DNA from: Psychrobacter sp. ANT_WB68
GTDB lineage: Bacteria > Pseudomonadota > Gammaproteobacteria > Pseudomonadales > Moraxellaceae
DNA length: 64,000 bases
Direction: 5' to 3'
Assembly: GCF_008369115.1 (NCBI RefSeq)
Contig: NZ_VOAZ01000001.1
Span: 310,001 to 374,000, forward strand
Numbering within the stretch: the first letter of the stretch is position 1; each line of letters opens with the position of its first letter. The notes beneath the pieces were generated by a model. It ran no database searches, had not been told where the DNA came from, and was given only the letters and a program-made list of their open reading frames with translations. Position numbers and translations under genes: made by a program. Shown piece after piece: positions 8,326 through 16,504 of the stretch.

Positions 8326-8467
8326 ATCTATCAACAATGACGATACATTAGGATACCTTTTTGTTCCAAAGGCTTATTCAAGCAAGGTTATGATAAAGAA
8401 CAATATCGCGTTAAGTAAAAGCTATGGCGTTAAACAAAACATCCAGCGTGAATCAGGAGATAATCTT

Positions 8468-9049
8468 ATGAGTAAGGTTCTACAACGCTTTCAACTAGCG
8501 ACGTTGGCTACTGGTCTGACATTGGCTTTGACCACAGGTGTCATCACTATAACCGCTAATGCATCCAGTGATTCGGAGGAAGTACGCGCTGCGCAAGCGG
8601 CAAAGATTGGCTTAAAGCAAGCCATTACCATCGCTAGTAAAAAAGCTTCGGGTATTTTAGTCAGTGCAGATTTTGATGACGATGATAGCGATGCGGTGGG
8701 TAATGGTGGCGTATATGAATTAGAGTTCAGTACAGGCAGCGTCAATTACGAAATTAAAGTAGATGCTAACACTGGTAAAGTGTTAAAAACTGATTCTGAG
8801 CATTTAGACGGCGATGATATCAATGATTACCAAGTACAGAAAAAAGCAAAAACAACTATTATGACGGCGATGAATATTGCTGAAAAACAAACAGCTGGTC
8901 AAATCCTAGGAATTGAATTTAAGAACAACCGTGATTATGCTGATCATCCTTTATATTATAAAGCTGACCTCTTAAAAGGTAATAAAATTATCAGTATAAA
9001 TGTAGATGCTAAAACGGGTAAAACCTTTGCCAATAAATTCACAAGATAG
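8468..9049 (+). CDS. secreted PepSY domain protein (two PepSY repeats)
   Basis: A 193-residue protein with a signal peptide (basic start, hydrophobic core about 12-30, cleavage expected after ANA). The mature part has two PepSY-like units. Each ends in the characteristic strand-turn with YEIKVDANTGKVL or ISINVDAKTGKTF. PepSY domains are small periplasmic modules proposed to inhibit peptidases; the target is unknown. The frame opens at 8315 inside the gdhA terminator, but AGGAG at 8454-8458 and the signal peptide place the start at 8468. It is a single-gene unit with a likely terminator at 9073. Confidence 0.85.
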   Translation: MSKVLQRFQLATLATGLTLALTTGVITITANASSDSEEVRAAQAAKIGLKQAITIASKKASGILVSADFDDDDSDAVGNGGVYELEFSTGSVNYEIKVDANTGKVLKTDSEHLDGDDINDYQVQKKAKTTIMTAMNIAEKQTAGQILGIEFKNNRDYADHPLYYKADLLKGNKIISINVDAKTGKTFANKFTR

Positions 9050-9072
9050 CCGTCACATGCATAAAAACCGTC

Positions 9073-9112
9073 AAAAAGACATCAGCTGAACATATTGGTT
9101 GGTGTTTTTTTT
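9073..9112 (+). terminator. probable terminator of the PepSY gene
   Basis: AAAAAGACATCA can pair with TGGTGTTTTTTT using G-U pairs, and the stem runs into an eight-T tract. Confidence 0.6.
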
Positions 9113-9626
9113 CTTAAAAAATCGCCCAGTAAATTGGCTATCGTCAGTTCAAAATAAAATTGATAGGTTAATGTTTATGGGCGACTGATAGAAAATTTCC
9201 TTGCTTGTAGCTAGGCAACTTGGGTGGGATGACGCGTATTGTTAGTTTCTGTCTTGCTGATTTCATTTGAAAAGATAAGATATAAAAGTGTAGCAGTCAG
9301 TAAATGCTAGCAGTCTTACGCATGCTCACTATTTTTGTACGTTTATTCTTACGCAACTACGTTAGTATAGGGCAAGTCATTGTTGCATAACCTGCGTTGA
9401 CGGTTAAAATTATTATTAATATTAACTGTCACTTAGCGCACCCAATGCAACATAATATAAAAACAGTATTGAAAAATATCTTTAGCATCCTCAAATCGGG
9501 AAGCCAAAGCCAAGCATGACAGTCAATAGGCGCGATTTTTTAGTCAAAACTGTTTGCTACGTTTTTCTCCCTATTTGTTGGTCTGATACTTTTTTGCATT
9601 ATTCACCTACTTTATAAGGACGTCTT
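9113..9626. other. 514-bp intergenic region upstream of the cystine transporter
   Basis: AT-rich and without a supported gene. It must contain the promoter of the transporter operon. No riboswitch fold or clear operator was recognised. Confidence 0.35.
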
Positions 9627-10466
9627 ATGAAACGTCGTACTCTTTTAGCCCTTGCCGCCAGTACCGTACTGCTTGCCGCTTGTAATCAGTCACCTACTAA
9701 TAACGCCGCCGATACCAAGGCGACCGACAGTGCCGCAAGTGGGGGTTCTGATTTACTCCAGCGTATCAATAATGGTGGCACCATCAACGTCGGTACGGAA
9801 GGTACATACCCGCCGTTCACGTATCATGATGAGAGCGGTAAGCTTACTGGTTATGATGTCGAAGTGACGCGTGCCGTTGCTGACAAACTAGGCGTGAAGG
9901 TTGAATTTAAAGAAACTCAGTGGGATGCGATGCTGGCAGGACTTGATTCCAAACGCTTCGATATGGTCGCCAATCAAGTCAGTCTCACCACCCCTGAGCG
10001 TTTAGCAAAATATGACAAAGCGACCCCTTACAGCTGGTCAGGTGCTGTGGTGTTGGCACCGACTGATGATAATCGTTATAGCTCGTGGGAAGGTCTCAAA
10101 GGTCTACGTTCAGCACAGTCGCTGAGCAGTAACTATGGTGAGCTAGCAGAGCGCTATGGCGCAGAAATTGTCCCTGTTGACGGTATGGCGCAAGCGATTC
10201 AATTGGTTAAGCAAGACCGCGCTGACTTTACCATGAACGACAATCTTGCGGTATTAGATTATCTGAAGAAATTCCCAGACGCGAATCTCGAGATTAAATT
10301 GGTTGCCCCTGCTAATGAGCAGACTGGTTCGGGATTGGTTCTACTTAAAGGTGATGACGCCGTTGTCGCAAAATTAGATGAAGCAATGGCAGCACTAGTG
10401 GCTGATGGGACGCTTACCAAGCTTAGCCAAGAATTCTTTGGTGCTGATATAAGTCAACAAAAATAA
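9627..10466 (+). CDS. tcyJ: L-cystine ABC transporter substrate-binding lipoprotein
   Basis: A 279-residue family 3 solute-binding protein. The lipobox LAAC (about 16-19) after a short signal peptide indicates a lipoprotein anchor. The mature N-terminus carries [33 protein letters not shown] and [14 protein letters not shown], very close to the FliY/TcyJ cystine-binding protein of enteric bacteria. It should deliver L-cystine or a related amino acid to the permease encoded by the overlapping downstream gene. AAGGA precedes the ATG. This is the first gene of a three-gene transport operon. Confidence 0.88.
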   Translation: MKRRTLLALAASTVLLAACNQSPTNNAADTKATDSAASGGSDLLQRINNGGTINVGTEGTYPPFTYHDESGKLTGYDVEVTRAVADKLGVKVEFKETQWDAMLAGLDSKRFDMVANQVSLTTPERLAKYDKATPYSWSGAVVLAPTDDNRYSSWEGLKGLRSAQSLSSNYGELAERYGAEIVPVDGMAQAIQLVKQDRADFTMNDNLAVLDYLKKFPDANLEIKLVAPANEQTGSGLVLLKGDDAVVAKLDEAMAALVADGTLTKLSQEFFGADISQQK

Positions 10467-11203
10467 TGCCAGCTTCTATCATCTCAATGCTAACTGATTT
10501 ATTGGGCTTATTGCCATTTATGGACCCTGTGCGGGCGCAAATTGTTATCAATTCATTTTGGCCAATGCTTAAAGGCGGTATCTATTATTCGATACCGCTG
10601 GCATTGATCTCGTTTGCGATTGGTATGGTCATTGCACTGACGGTGGCACTGATTCGTATCGTGCCGCGTGCTGGCTGGTTTCATGAGATTATCTATAGAC
10701 TTGCCCGTATTTATGTGTCTGCCATTCGCGGGACACCGATGCTGGTACAGCTGTTTATTATCTTTTACGGTCTGCCTAGCGTTGGCGTTAAGCTTGATCC
10801 GTTTCCTTCTGCGATTATTGCCTTTTCACTGAATATCGGTGCTTATGCGTCGGAGACGGTACGTGCTTCGATTTTGTCTATTCCAAAAGGCCAGTGGGAA
10901 GCAGGCTCAACGGTCGGGTTAACGTACTTACAAACTTTTCGCCACGTTATCTTGCCACAAGCACTACGGGTTTCAGTACCACCGTTATCCAATACTTTCA
11001 TTAGTTTGGTAAAAGACACCTCTTTGGCGTCATTGGTACTCGTCACTGAGCTGTTTAAAGAAGCGCAGATTATCACCGCGCGTAACTATGAGTTTATGCT
11101 GGTCTATACTGAAGCGGCGGTTATTTATTGGGGTATTTGTCTGTTTTTGACCTTTATCCAAGGCAGGCTTGAAACCAGATTGGATCGCTATGTGGCGAAG
11201 TAA
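10466..11203 (+). CDS. tcyL: L-cystine ABC transporter permease
   Basis: A 245-residue inner-membrane permease of the HisM/TcyL group, with about five membrane helices. The coupling-loop sequence is [41 protein letters not shown] (EAxxxG motif near 149-154), and [11 protein letters not shown] and RGTPMLVQ are typical of polar amino acid permeases. Its ATG overlaps the stop codon of the binding-protein gene, so the two are translationally coupled. It works with the binding protein and the ATPase as one importer. Confidence 0.9.
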   Translation: MPASIISMLTDLLGLLPFMDPVRAQIVINSFWPMLKGGIYYSIPLALISFAIGMVIALTVALIRIVPRAGWFHEIIYRLARIYVSAIRGTPMLVQLFIIFYGLPSVGVKLDPFPSAIIAFSLNIGAYASETVRASILSIPKGQWEAGSTVGLTYLQTFRHVILPQALRVSVPPLSNTFISLVKDTSLASLVLVTELFKEAQIITARNYEFMLVYTEAAVIYWGICLFLTFIQGRLETRLDRYVAK

Positions 11204-11317
11204 TGTCGCGTTTTAAGTAGCTGTCTAATATTTGCTAGCGTGTGGTTTTTTAAATCACTGTCTTTTCTAACTTGTATTTTCTCGTTATTGTTTTTTAATT
11301 TGTCAGCGGAAATCTTT

Positions 11318-12061
11318 ATGATTCAAGTCAGCAATATTCACAAAGCCTTTGGTAGCAATCAAGTGCTCAAAGGCATCGACTTGACCATCGAAAAAGGCAA
11401 GGTGGTGGTCATATTAGGACCGTCAGGGTCGGGTAAAACCACGTTTTTGCGTTGCTTAAATGCGCTTGAAATTCCTGATCAAGGCGTTATTAAGTTCGAC
11501 GATGGCAGCTTAACGATTGACTTTGCCACCAAGCCTAAGAAAAAAGCTTTACTCGCATTGCAACGTAAAGCGGGCATGGTATTTCAGTCTTATAATTTAT
11601 TTCCGCATAAGACCGCTATCGAAAACTTAATGCTCGGACCTACGGTGGTCCAAGGGCAAAGTAAAGCGCAAGCGCGCGAGCAGGCTTTAGCCTTACTCGA
11701 AAAAGTCGGTCTATCAGATAAAGCAGATTTATACCCGTTTCAGCTCTCTGGTGGGCAGCAGCAGCGAGTTGGTATTGCTCGTGCGCTCGCCATTGAGCCG
11801 TCGTTACTGTTGTTCGATGAGCCAACTTCTGCGCTTGATCCAGAGTTGGTACAAGACGTACTTGGAACGATGAAACAGCTGGCCTCTGAAGGTTGGACGA
11901 TGGTTGTGGTGACTCATGAAATTAAATTTGCTCGTGATGTCGCTGATCATGTGGTCTTGATTGAAGATGGTCTTGTGGTCGAAGAAGGCAGCGCCAAGCA
12001 GTTATTTGAAGACTCCAAGCATCCACGTACGCGCGCATTTTTACAGCGTATCGAGCAATAA
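11318..12061 (+). CDS. tcyN: L-cystine ABC transporter ATP-binding protein
   Basis: A 247-residue polar amino acid ABC ATPase. Walker A is GPSGSGKT (34-41), followed by the Q-loop in VFQSYNLFPH, the signature LSGGQQQR, Walker B LLLFDEPTSALDPE and the H-loop VVTHE. It powers uptake through the permease encoded just upstream. The frame extends 26 codons further to 11240, but that stretch is a hydrophobic leader unlike this family. MIQVSNIHKAFG is the standard N-terminus, and GCGGAAA lies before the ATG at 11318. A terminator follows. Confidence 0.92.
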   Translation: MIQVSNIHKAFGSNQVLKGIDLTIEKGKVVVILGPSGSGKTTFLRCLNALEIPDQGVIKFDDGSLTIDFATKPKKKALLALQRKAGMVFQSYNLFPHKTAIENLMLGPTVVQGQSKAQAREQALALLEKVGLSDKADLYPFQLSGGQQQRVGIARALAIEPSLLLFDEPTSALDPELVQDVLGTMKQLASEGWTMVVVTHEIKFARDVADHVVLIEDGLVVEEGSAKQLFEDSKHPRTRAFLQRIEQ

Positions 12062-12174
12062 TGGTGTTAGATGAATTCAAGTCATACATCAAATCTCTAT
12101 AGCGTAAATATTGTATTTCAAAGTAAAGTTCGAAGTGTTTTAAAAGATAGAAAGCTTAAAAATTATCTAGAAAA

Positions 12175-12211
12175 TAAAGCCCCAGCTATGTCAGCATAGT
12201 CGGGGCTTTTT
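12175..12211 (+). terminator. terminator of the cystine transport operon
   Basis: AAAGCCCC..CTATG pairs with CATAG..GGGGCTTT (one mismatch, one G-U), followed by T residues. Confidence 0.9.
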
Positions 12212-12283
12212 CGTTTAACAAAAAGGGGTGTTTTGTTTAAAAGAAAGGAGTGTAGGGCTATGTAAGACGATGAAAAAGCATAA

Positions 12284-13231
12284 CTAAACCTTTTGCCGTC
12301 CCCTTAACCAACGCGGCACACGAGTGGTAGTAGCATTTAGCACAGCATTAAATAGAGCTGCCAGCAGAATGAGTATGACGCCGACATATTGAATCCAAGA
12401 CAATGACTGATGTAGTAACAGCGTTGCCAACGCAATCGCAGTTAAAGGCTCAAAAATAGTAAAGACTGATGCACGGGTAGCAGGTAGCTTTTCTAACGCT
12501 TTCATATATAGCGCAAATGGCACGACGGTTCCAATCAAAGACAGTCCCAAAACATAGCCCCAGGTGCTCAAAGGCAAAACCAGTAATTGCTCATAAGTTT
12601 TATAGGTTTCGGGTAGCAATAGCAATACGCCAGCACTGATGATGATAGAGGTAAAAAATACCAAAGGTGCCGGATGCGCGTCATGCATTGCGCGCTTGCC
12701 AAGTACTCCGTATAGGGAATAACAGACGCCTGATAATAACCCTAACAAGATACCCCAATTGGCCTGCGCCTGTTCACCTAACATCGTCAAGCCAACACCG
12801 AATACTGCCATGAGTGCCAGTAATGCCGATTGGCGAGTAATGGATTCATCAAGCAAAAATGCTGAAAATAATAAGCTAAAAACAGGTGCGGTATAAAGTA
12901 AGGCGACGGCAGGACCAGCACCGACATAGATAACGGCAAAAAAATAGCATACTGACATACCGAGTACGCCAATTAAAGACTGCACCGCCAGTCCGAGCCA
13001 CTGCTTAGGGCGTAGCTTAAGTAGGTGTGGCCATAGTTTTGGTAGCATGACGAGGATGATAAGAGCAGCGGTCACGACACGTAAAATGGTCGTTTGCCAG
13101 CCACTAAAGCCGATTTGGTTGAGGTAGGTCGAGAATATCCCCAAAGTTCCCCAGCAGATAGCTGCTGTGATAATTTGGATGGTGCCTATCCATGACTGCC
13201 GCGCTGACATTGCGCTATCCGTGTGTGCCAT
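12284..13231 (-). CDS. DMT superfamily (EamA) exporter
   Basis: A 315-residue inner-membrane protein with about ten hydrophobic helices in two homologous EamA halves: IITAAICWGTLGIFSTYLNQIG in the first and GLLSGVCYSLYGVLGKRA in the second. The second half ends with the family's EPLTAIALATLLL. Members export amino acids, purines or other metabolites; the substrate is not evident. The C-terminal tail is basic. AGAGAG precedes the ATG at 13231. It is convergent with the cystine transporter and probably monocistronic. Confidence 0.9.
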   Translation of the reverse strand: MAHTDSAMSARQSWIGTIQIITAAICWGTLGIFSTYLNQIGFSGWQTTILRVVTAALIILVMLPKLWPHLLKLRPKQWLGLAVQSLIGVLGMSVCYFFAVIYVGAGPAVALLYTAPVFSLLFSAFLLDESITRQSALLALMAVFGVGLTMLGEQAQANWGILLGLLSGVCYSLYGVLGKRAMHDAHPAPLVFFTSIIISAGVLLLLPETYKTYEQLLVLPLSTWGYVLGLSLIGTVVPFALYMKALEKLPATRASVFTIFEPLTAIALATLLLHQSLSWIQYVGVILILLAALFNAVLNATTTRVPRWLRGRQKV

Positions 13232-13318
13232 ATCGCTCTCTATTTTTATTTGATATCAAACTCAAAGAATCAGCTGTCCAAGCCTTTTAGCTAATGGCTT
13301 AATGCTATGTGGAAATAA

Positions 13319-13353
13319 CAAAAGACAACCTGATTAAAGGCTGCCTTTTGTTT
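13319..13353 (-). terminator. possible terminator downstream of trpG
   Basis: On the minus strand CAAAAGGCAGCC pairs with GGTTGTCTTTTG with two mismatches, followed by a T-rich stretch. It lies about 155 bp beyond the trpG stop. Confidence 0.45.
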
Positions 13354-13508
13354 GCATTTCTTAGTCTATCATTAAAGCGTTAATTGAGTGCTAACACAAG
13401 TCAGTTGGTCATAAAATATATTTCATAGGCGTTAACTACACGCTTGTCCTTGCCTTATCATCTTTTAGTAGGATATCCCCAAACCTGTCCAAGCTTGAGC
13501 CTCGTGAT

Positions 13509-14156
13509 TTATATTTGTAATAAAAAGTTGGTTAGCAAACGCTTAGCACCTTCTGTTGCAAATGATTCTGGGTGAAACTGTACACCTTGAATGGGATAAT
13601 CTTTATGCTGTAATCCCATAATTTCATCTCCTGCCAGCGCTGATTCAACCAAGCTTAAATCATGATGTGCATCATTAGCAACGACGGCGGTGATGGTCAA
13701 GCAGTCTGGCAGGGTATCTGCTTTTACCATTAAAGAGTGATAGCGCATTATTTCTAGCTCTTGTGGCAGACCTTGATAAACACCTGCGTCATCATGGCGA
13801 ATGGATGAAACCTTACCATGCATCGGCACGCTGGCACGTACCACGTCACCGCCAAATACATGGGCGATGCCCTGCATCCCTAAGCAAACACCCAATAGCG
13901 GTGTCGTTTTCCCCATGACTTCGATGACTTCGGCGCAAATACCGAAGTAGGCGGGGTCGTCAGGTGCGCCAGGGCCAGGTGAGATAATGATACGGTCAAG
14001 ATTCATCGCCTGTACATCAGCCAACGTTATCTCATTATTGCGCTTTACGATGACGTTGGCTTCTTTATCACCGTCCATGGTTTGCAAAATCTCGCCAATG
14101 TATTGATAGAGATTGAAAGTGAACGAGTCATAGTTATCGATAATTAAAACATTCAT
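13509..14156 (-). CDS. trpG: anthranilate synthase component II (glutamine amidotransferase)
   Basis: A 215-residue class I glutamine amidotransferase that supplies ammonia from glutamine to TrpE. The start LIIDNYDSFTFNLYQY, the oxyanion strand ISPGPGAPDDP, the nucleophile in GVCLGMQ (C91) and the GVQFHPESFATEG motif (H195, E197) are all present. Sequence alone cannot exclude an additional PabA role in folate synthesis. It lies 34 bp after trpE in the same direction, so the two subunits are co-expressed. Residues 26-40 form an insertion compared with compact TrpG proteins. Confidence 0.93.
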   Translation of the reverse strand: MNVLIIDNYDSFTFNLYQYIGEILQTMDGDKEANVIVKRNNEITLADVQAMNLDRIIISPGPGAPDDPAYFGICAEVIEVMGKTTPLLGVCLGMQGIAHVFGGDVVRASVPMHGKVSSIRHDDAGVYQGLPQELEIMRYHSLMVKADTLPDCLTITAVVANDAHHDLSLVESALAGDEIMGLQHKDYPIQGVQFHPESFATEGAKRLLTNFLLQI

Positions 14157-14189
14157 AAGTCATAAGCTCTTTAATGAAAGATAGGTAAT

Positions 14190-15608
14190 TTATGCAGGCA
14201 TAAAGCTGTTTAACACGACTTTCATAGCAGACAGTTTGCGTTGTATTTCTAAGTATTCATCAGCAGGATTGGAGTCGTAAACATTACCGCCACAAGTTTG
14301 CGCATAGGCAGATTCGCCATTGATAAATAGGCTACGAATAGGAATGGCAAAGATACAGTCACCATTAAAGTTAAATGATCCAAGCGCACCGCCATAAGCA
14401 CCGCGACCATCGGGTTCGAGCTCATTGATAACTTTAATCGCTTCAACTTTTGGTGCGCCTGACAACGTTCCAGCAGGAAAATTACTGGCAAGGGCACTAA
14501 ACATATCCTCATTAGGATGCAAGATACCGACGATTTCAGAGGATATATGCTGTACATGTGAGAAGCGTTTGATGTCCATCAAGCTACGCACTTTTACCGT
14601 ACCAAATCGTGCGACGCGGCCAATATCATTACGATGCAGGTCAACCAGCATATTGTGCTCGGCAATCTCTTTAGCATCATTTAGTAAGGCACGGGCAAGC
14701 TTACGGTCTTCGTTGACATCGACGCCGCGCTTGGCGGTGCCTGCCAGTGGATAGGTTTCCATCTCACCTTGACGTAAGCGAAATAATAGCTCAGGCGAGG
14801 CACCAATGATGCACTGCTGGGAAAATTTCATAAAATACATATGCGGTGATGGATTGACCGCACGCAGCTTTTCATAAATAGGCATCTTATCGCCTGCAAT
14901 ACGATATTTGGACTTAAAGCCCACCTCACACTGAAAGATACGCCCAGAAATGATGTCTTCTTTTACTTGCATGACGACCTTGGCATGCTCTTCTTGGCTC
15001 ATGCCATCACCCAAAAATTCAACGGTGGGCGGCTCATAGCTTGGAATGGGTTCGTCAAGCAAGGCTTTGATTTGCTCAATGCGATTGTCTTGCTGTGCGG
15101 TTGGATAGTAAAAATAGAAAATCTCGCCTGTCATCTTATCAAGCGTCAGACCATCTAAATATACGCCAAATTTAAAGGGTTCAAAATCGTCGCTCGCCTT
15201 AGCATTGAGACTGGGCTCAAAGAAATTGACACTGTCATAGCCCAAGTAGCCGACAAGTCCACCGCTCTGGTCACGCGCTATGACATGCTGCGGGGTAATT
15301 TTGCGTAGTAGCTCGTAAGGGTTGTCAGTCTGATAATGACTGGTACGCGCTGTTTTATTATCGGTAATGGCCAAAGTTGTACGGTCGATGGCAGCAATGG
15401 TCATAACGGGGTCAAAACCAATGGCATGATGGCGTGCCATATGGCCGTCTTCGCCCAATGATTCGAGCAAATAACAGGTCTCAAAAGTCCCTTCTATGCG
15501 TTTGAATAACGCAAAAAAATCGAGATCCTGCGTGAGCTTGATGCGTTGCGGCTTGCTAGGAATATCAATAGCAGCAGGTTGAAGGAGCTTGGAGGTAGAA
15601 GAGGTCAT
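14190..15608 (-). CDS. trpE: anthranilate synthase component I
   Basis: A 472-residue chorismate-utilising enzyme converting chorismate and ammonia to anthranilate. The N-terminal domain has CYLLESLG; its LLES motif (47-50) is part of the tryptophan feedback-inhibition site and favours TrpE over PabB. The C-terminal catalytic domain includes SPELLFRLRQGEMETYPLAGTAKRG, HNMLVDLHRNDIGRV, FPAGTLSGAPKV and the final CGGNVYDSNPADEY. ATG at 15608 is chosen over an in-frame TTG at 15620. The gene follows trpR by 66 bp and precedes trpG. No other trp genes are in the window. Confidence 0.9.
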   Translation of the reverse strand: MTSSTSKLLQPAAIDIPSKPQRIKLTQDLDFFALFKRIEGTFETCYLLESLGEDGHMARHHAIGFDPVMTIAAIDRTTLAITDNKTARTSHYQTDNPYELLRKITPQHVIARDQSGGLVGYLGYDSVNFFEPSLNAKASDDFEPFKFGVYLDGLTLDKMTGEIFYFYYPTAQQDNRIEQIKALLDEPIPSYEPPTVEFLGDGMSQEEHAKVVMQVKEDIISGRIFQCEVGFKSKYRIAGDKMPIYEKLRAVNPSPHMYFMKFSQQCIIGASPELLFRLRQGEMETYPLAGTAKRGVDVNEDRKLARALLNDAKEIAEHNMLVDLHRNDIGRVARFGTVKVRSLMDIKRFSHVQHISSEIVGILHPNEDMFSALASNFPAGTLSGAPKVEAIKVINELEPDGRGAYGGALGSFNFNGDCIFAIPIRSLFINGESAYAQTCGGNVYDSNPADEYLEIQRKLSAMKVVLNSFMPA

Positions 15609-15674
15609 AACAATGTCCAAAGTGGTTCAATTTTTTATCATAAAAATGTAGATTAAAGTCGCGCTTTTAGTGCA

Positions 15675-15950
15675 TCAAGTGCTTTTTCTATGTGTCGCAA
15701 GTAAGGCGCTAACATTGTGAGCTTGCATGGCTTTAGCACCGCGCGAAACGGTGGCGATACCAACACCTAACTGCTCAGATATCTCGCGCTGGGTCACACC
15801 GCGCTCTAACAAGTCAAAAATGCGGATACGATTGGCTATTTCCTGCTGCTCTTTTTCAGTCAATAGCGCACTGAATAGCAGCTCGATAGCGGCACTGTCA
15901 TTACAACTTGCTAGATGACGTAATAAACTTTGATAAGGGTCAGTACTCAT
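15675..15950 (-). CDS. trpR: TrpR family transcriptional repressor
   Basis: A 91-residue protein matching the Trp repressor: LLFSALLTEKEQQEIANRIRIF and the helix-turn-helix GVTQREISEQLGVGIATVSRG (about 50-70). TrpR binds operator DNA when loaded with tryptophan. It is the first gene of a trpR-trpE-trpG unit, so it probably controls its own operon. A TrpR-like operator lies about 50 bp upstream. It is slightly shorter than the enteric protein. The ribosome-binding site before ATG at 15950 is weak (AAGA). Confidence 0.9.
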   Translation of the reverse strand: MSTDPYQSLLRHLASCNDSAAIELLFSALLTEKEQQEIANRIRIFDLLERGVTQREISEQLGVGIATVSRGAKAMQAHNVSALLATHRKST

Positions 15951-16000
15951 AATATGTAATCTTAATAAGAAAGAGATAAATAATTATCTTGTTTCAGTAT

Positions 16001-16018
16001 TCTAGTACAGTAGTACAA
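16001..16018 (-). promoter_or_regulatory. candidate TrpR operator upstream of trpR
   Basis: The plus strand reads CTAG-TACA-GTAG followed by TAC. The enteric TrpR operator has CTAG-TTAA-CTAG followed by TAC, so the two CTAG-type half-sites keep the same spacing, with one changed base in the second. It lies 51-68 bp before the trpR start. The assignment combines sequence with family knowledge. Confidence 0.6.
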
Positions 16019-16504
16019 GAAAAACAAGCGCTAAGTATATCGCTGCTGAATATACATTTATGATTGGTATTGCTGTTAACGTTTATATCAAGAATGTTTT
16101 TGCCAATTAATCATCAGCGTAATATTAGGATTGCCTTTAACGCTTAAACAGCTCCTTTTAACGCAGTATTTACAACCTTTATCGTCCTTAACTCCCTCGT
16201 TTTTAAGCAAACTTATCGAAATATTAAATTTCTCACATTATTTATTGCCAAATTGTTAATACTTCGTTATTATGCCTGTCATTATTTAAATGATAATTAT
16301 TATCATTATCATTAATTATTTCATTCTCGTATGTGCGTTACTTAGTAACGAGAATTGTAAGTTCATGATTAATAAAGGTTTTTCATCGTAGCTTTGGAAT
16401 AATTGGGTAAAACCTCTAATAAGCTTTATGAAAAAATCTTAAATAAATTCTCAAAAATTGCTCTTCATTCCTTCAATCCTAATAGTAAGTAAAGTGAGTG
16501 TGTT
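16019..16504. other. divergent promoter region between trpR and the TonB receptor
   Basis: AT-rich spacer with no supported gene. It holds the Fur box at 16292-16310, about 195 bp before the receptor start, so the receptor mRNA may have a long leader. Confidence 0.4.
16292..16310. promoter_or_regulatory. Fur box of the TonB-dependent receptor
   Basis: GATAATTATTATCATTATC matches the 19-base Fur consensus at 17 positions, and the surrounding bases continue the pattern. Iron-loaded Fur would repress the receptor gene. Confidence 0.8.

Noticed and set aside
8315..8467. Upstream extension of the PepSY gene to 8315.
   Set aside because: It begins inside the gdhA terminator. The ATG at 8468 has AGGAG and starts a normal signal peptide.
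11240..11317. 26-residue hydrophobic N-terminal extension of the cystine ATPase.
   Set aside because: ABC ATPases of this class are soluble and start at MIQV; the extension lies in the spacer.
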